Below, one piece after another: positions 5,171-5,432 of a DNA stretch of 5,432 nucleotides (positions are counted from its first letter, which is position 1; each line of letters begins with the position of its first letter). The translations under genes were made by a program, and so were the position numbers. The notes under the pieces were generated by a model. The model searched no databases. It saw only the letters and a list, made by a program, of their open reading frames with translations, and was not told the DNA's origin. The DNA is from Candidatus Thiodiazotropha sp. (ex Gloverina cf. vestifex) (GTDB taxonomy: Bacteria; Pseudomonadota; Gammaproteobacteria; Chromatiales; Chromatiaceae), in contig JAHXHT010000161.1 of the NCBI GenBank assembly GCA_025656435.1, positions 1-5,432 on the forward strand. Direction: 5' to 3'.

Positions 5171-5432
5171 GGAAGCTCTGAACGAATCGTTTGTCAGCGA
5201 ACGTTTCCTCTCGCTTGCTTCAAACTGCCATGAGCGAAGAAAAACAGTGCATTTCACCGTTTTTTGTTCACCTGAAGGCCATTTTCCGCCCTTTCAGATG
5301 GATTTTGGGCGTACTATGCCCTCAGTTGATTCCTCAATAGGTAAGGGTCTTAGGAAGCTAAGCGAGTCCAATCGGCTTCTCTCGAAGCAGTTTTAGAACG
5401 AGTACATAGACATTATCACGCCGATGGTTAAA
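5171..5432. mobile_element. partial insertion sequence terminus, IS5-like (runs off the right edge)
   Basis: From 5171 the sequence begins GGAAGCTCTGAACGAATC, similar to what I remember of terminal inverted repeats of IS5-group elements (GGAA-CTCTGAA type). It is preceded by CTAA (5167-5170), which fits the YTAR target preferred by that family. About 260 bases of left end are present. They contain no recognisable transposase, which would lie beyond the window; an ATG at 5424 close to the edge may or may not be its start. The open frames in this stretch (5145-5396, and a 36-codon one at 5230-5340) look like non-coding IS-end sequence, although the latter reads protein-like. The family call rests on the end motif only, as the other end and the target duplication are not visible. 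Confidence 0.45.
5375..5394 (+). terminator. short terminator-like hairpin inside the IS end
   Basis: GCTTC-TCTC-GAAGC forms a 5-bp stem with a 4-base loop and is followed by AGTTTT. It is small, but its form is that of a weak Rho-independent terminator. In an IS end it could shield a downstream transposase from outside transcription. Confidence 0.25.

Noticed and set aside
5230..5340. 36-codon + strand ORF (begins MSEEKQCISPFF)
   Set aside because: Protein-like composition, but no ribosome-binding site, and it lies in the IS terminus; it was not strong enough to call a gene.
5145..5396. 83-codon + strand ORF
   Set aside because: It crosses the junction between host DNA and the IS-like end at 5170/5171, has no Shine-Dalgarno site and no recognisable domain; it is most likely a chance frame.
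1..5432. CRISPR array, tRNA or rRNA
   Set aside because: No direct-repeat/spacer pattern, cloverleaf or rRNA-like stretch was seen on either strand.

Overview
The window looks like chromosomal DNA of a gammaproteobacterium. It carries an ampD-ampE pair whose AmpD closely resembles the enterobacterial/pseudomonad form, a gammaproteobacterial-type small SPOUT methyltransferase, and a paired DUF1538 membrane-protein operon of a kind I associate with marine or halophilic gammaproteobacteria. Base composition looks balanced, around 50% GC by eye. A more specific taxon would be a guess.

Layout. Positions 1-186 hold no gene I can assign. A SPOUT/TrmH-like RNA methyltransferase lies on the + strand. 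Its intact frame is 294-761, but the expected basic N-terminus continues upstream in the same frame to 204, and the only ATG (187) is one frame away, so a -1 shift at an A5 run (218-222) is suspected. The 762-1140 gap contains a very short - strand gene (834-917) for a 27-residue membrane peptide with a good Shine-Dalgarno site.

From about 5097 down to 1141 everything is on the - strand and reads as one operon: DUF1538 protein 1, DUF1538 protein 2, a divergent P-II-like protein, a two-CBS-domain protein, AmpD, then AmpE. Four of the five junctions are tight: three 4-base stop/start overlaps and one 18-base gap that carries a Shine-Dalgarno site. AmpE follows AmpD after 97 bases.

How the genes may work together. 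The two DUF1538 proteins are paralogues and probably form a heteromeric membrane transporter. From memory, a DUF1538 pair from a Halomonas species (UmpAB) was reported as a Na+(Li+,K+)/H+ antiporter. The P-II-like and CBS proteins are both of nucleotide-sensing fold types, so the inferred module is an ion/proton antiporter gated by cytoplasmic adenine-nucleotide state. AmpD and AmpE, which belong to peptidoglycan recycling and the cell envelope, are translationally attached to its 3' end.

Upstream of the operon lies a nested palindrome (5101-5135). Next to it, from about 5171 to the right edge, is what looks like the terminus of an insertion sequence (IS5-type end, CTAA target); its transposase, if any, lies beyond the window.
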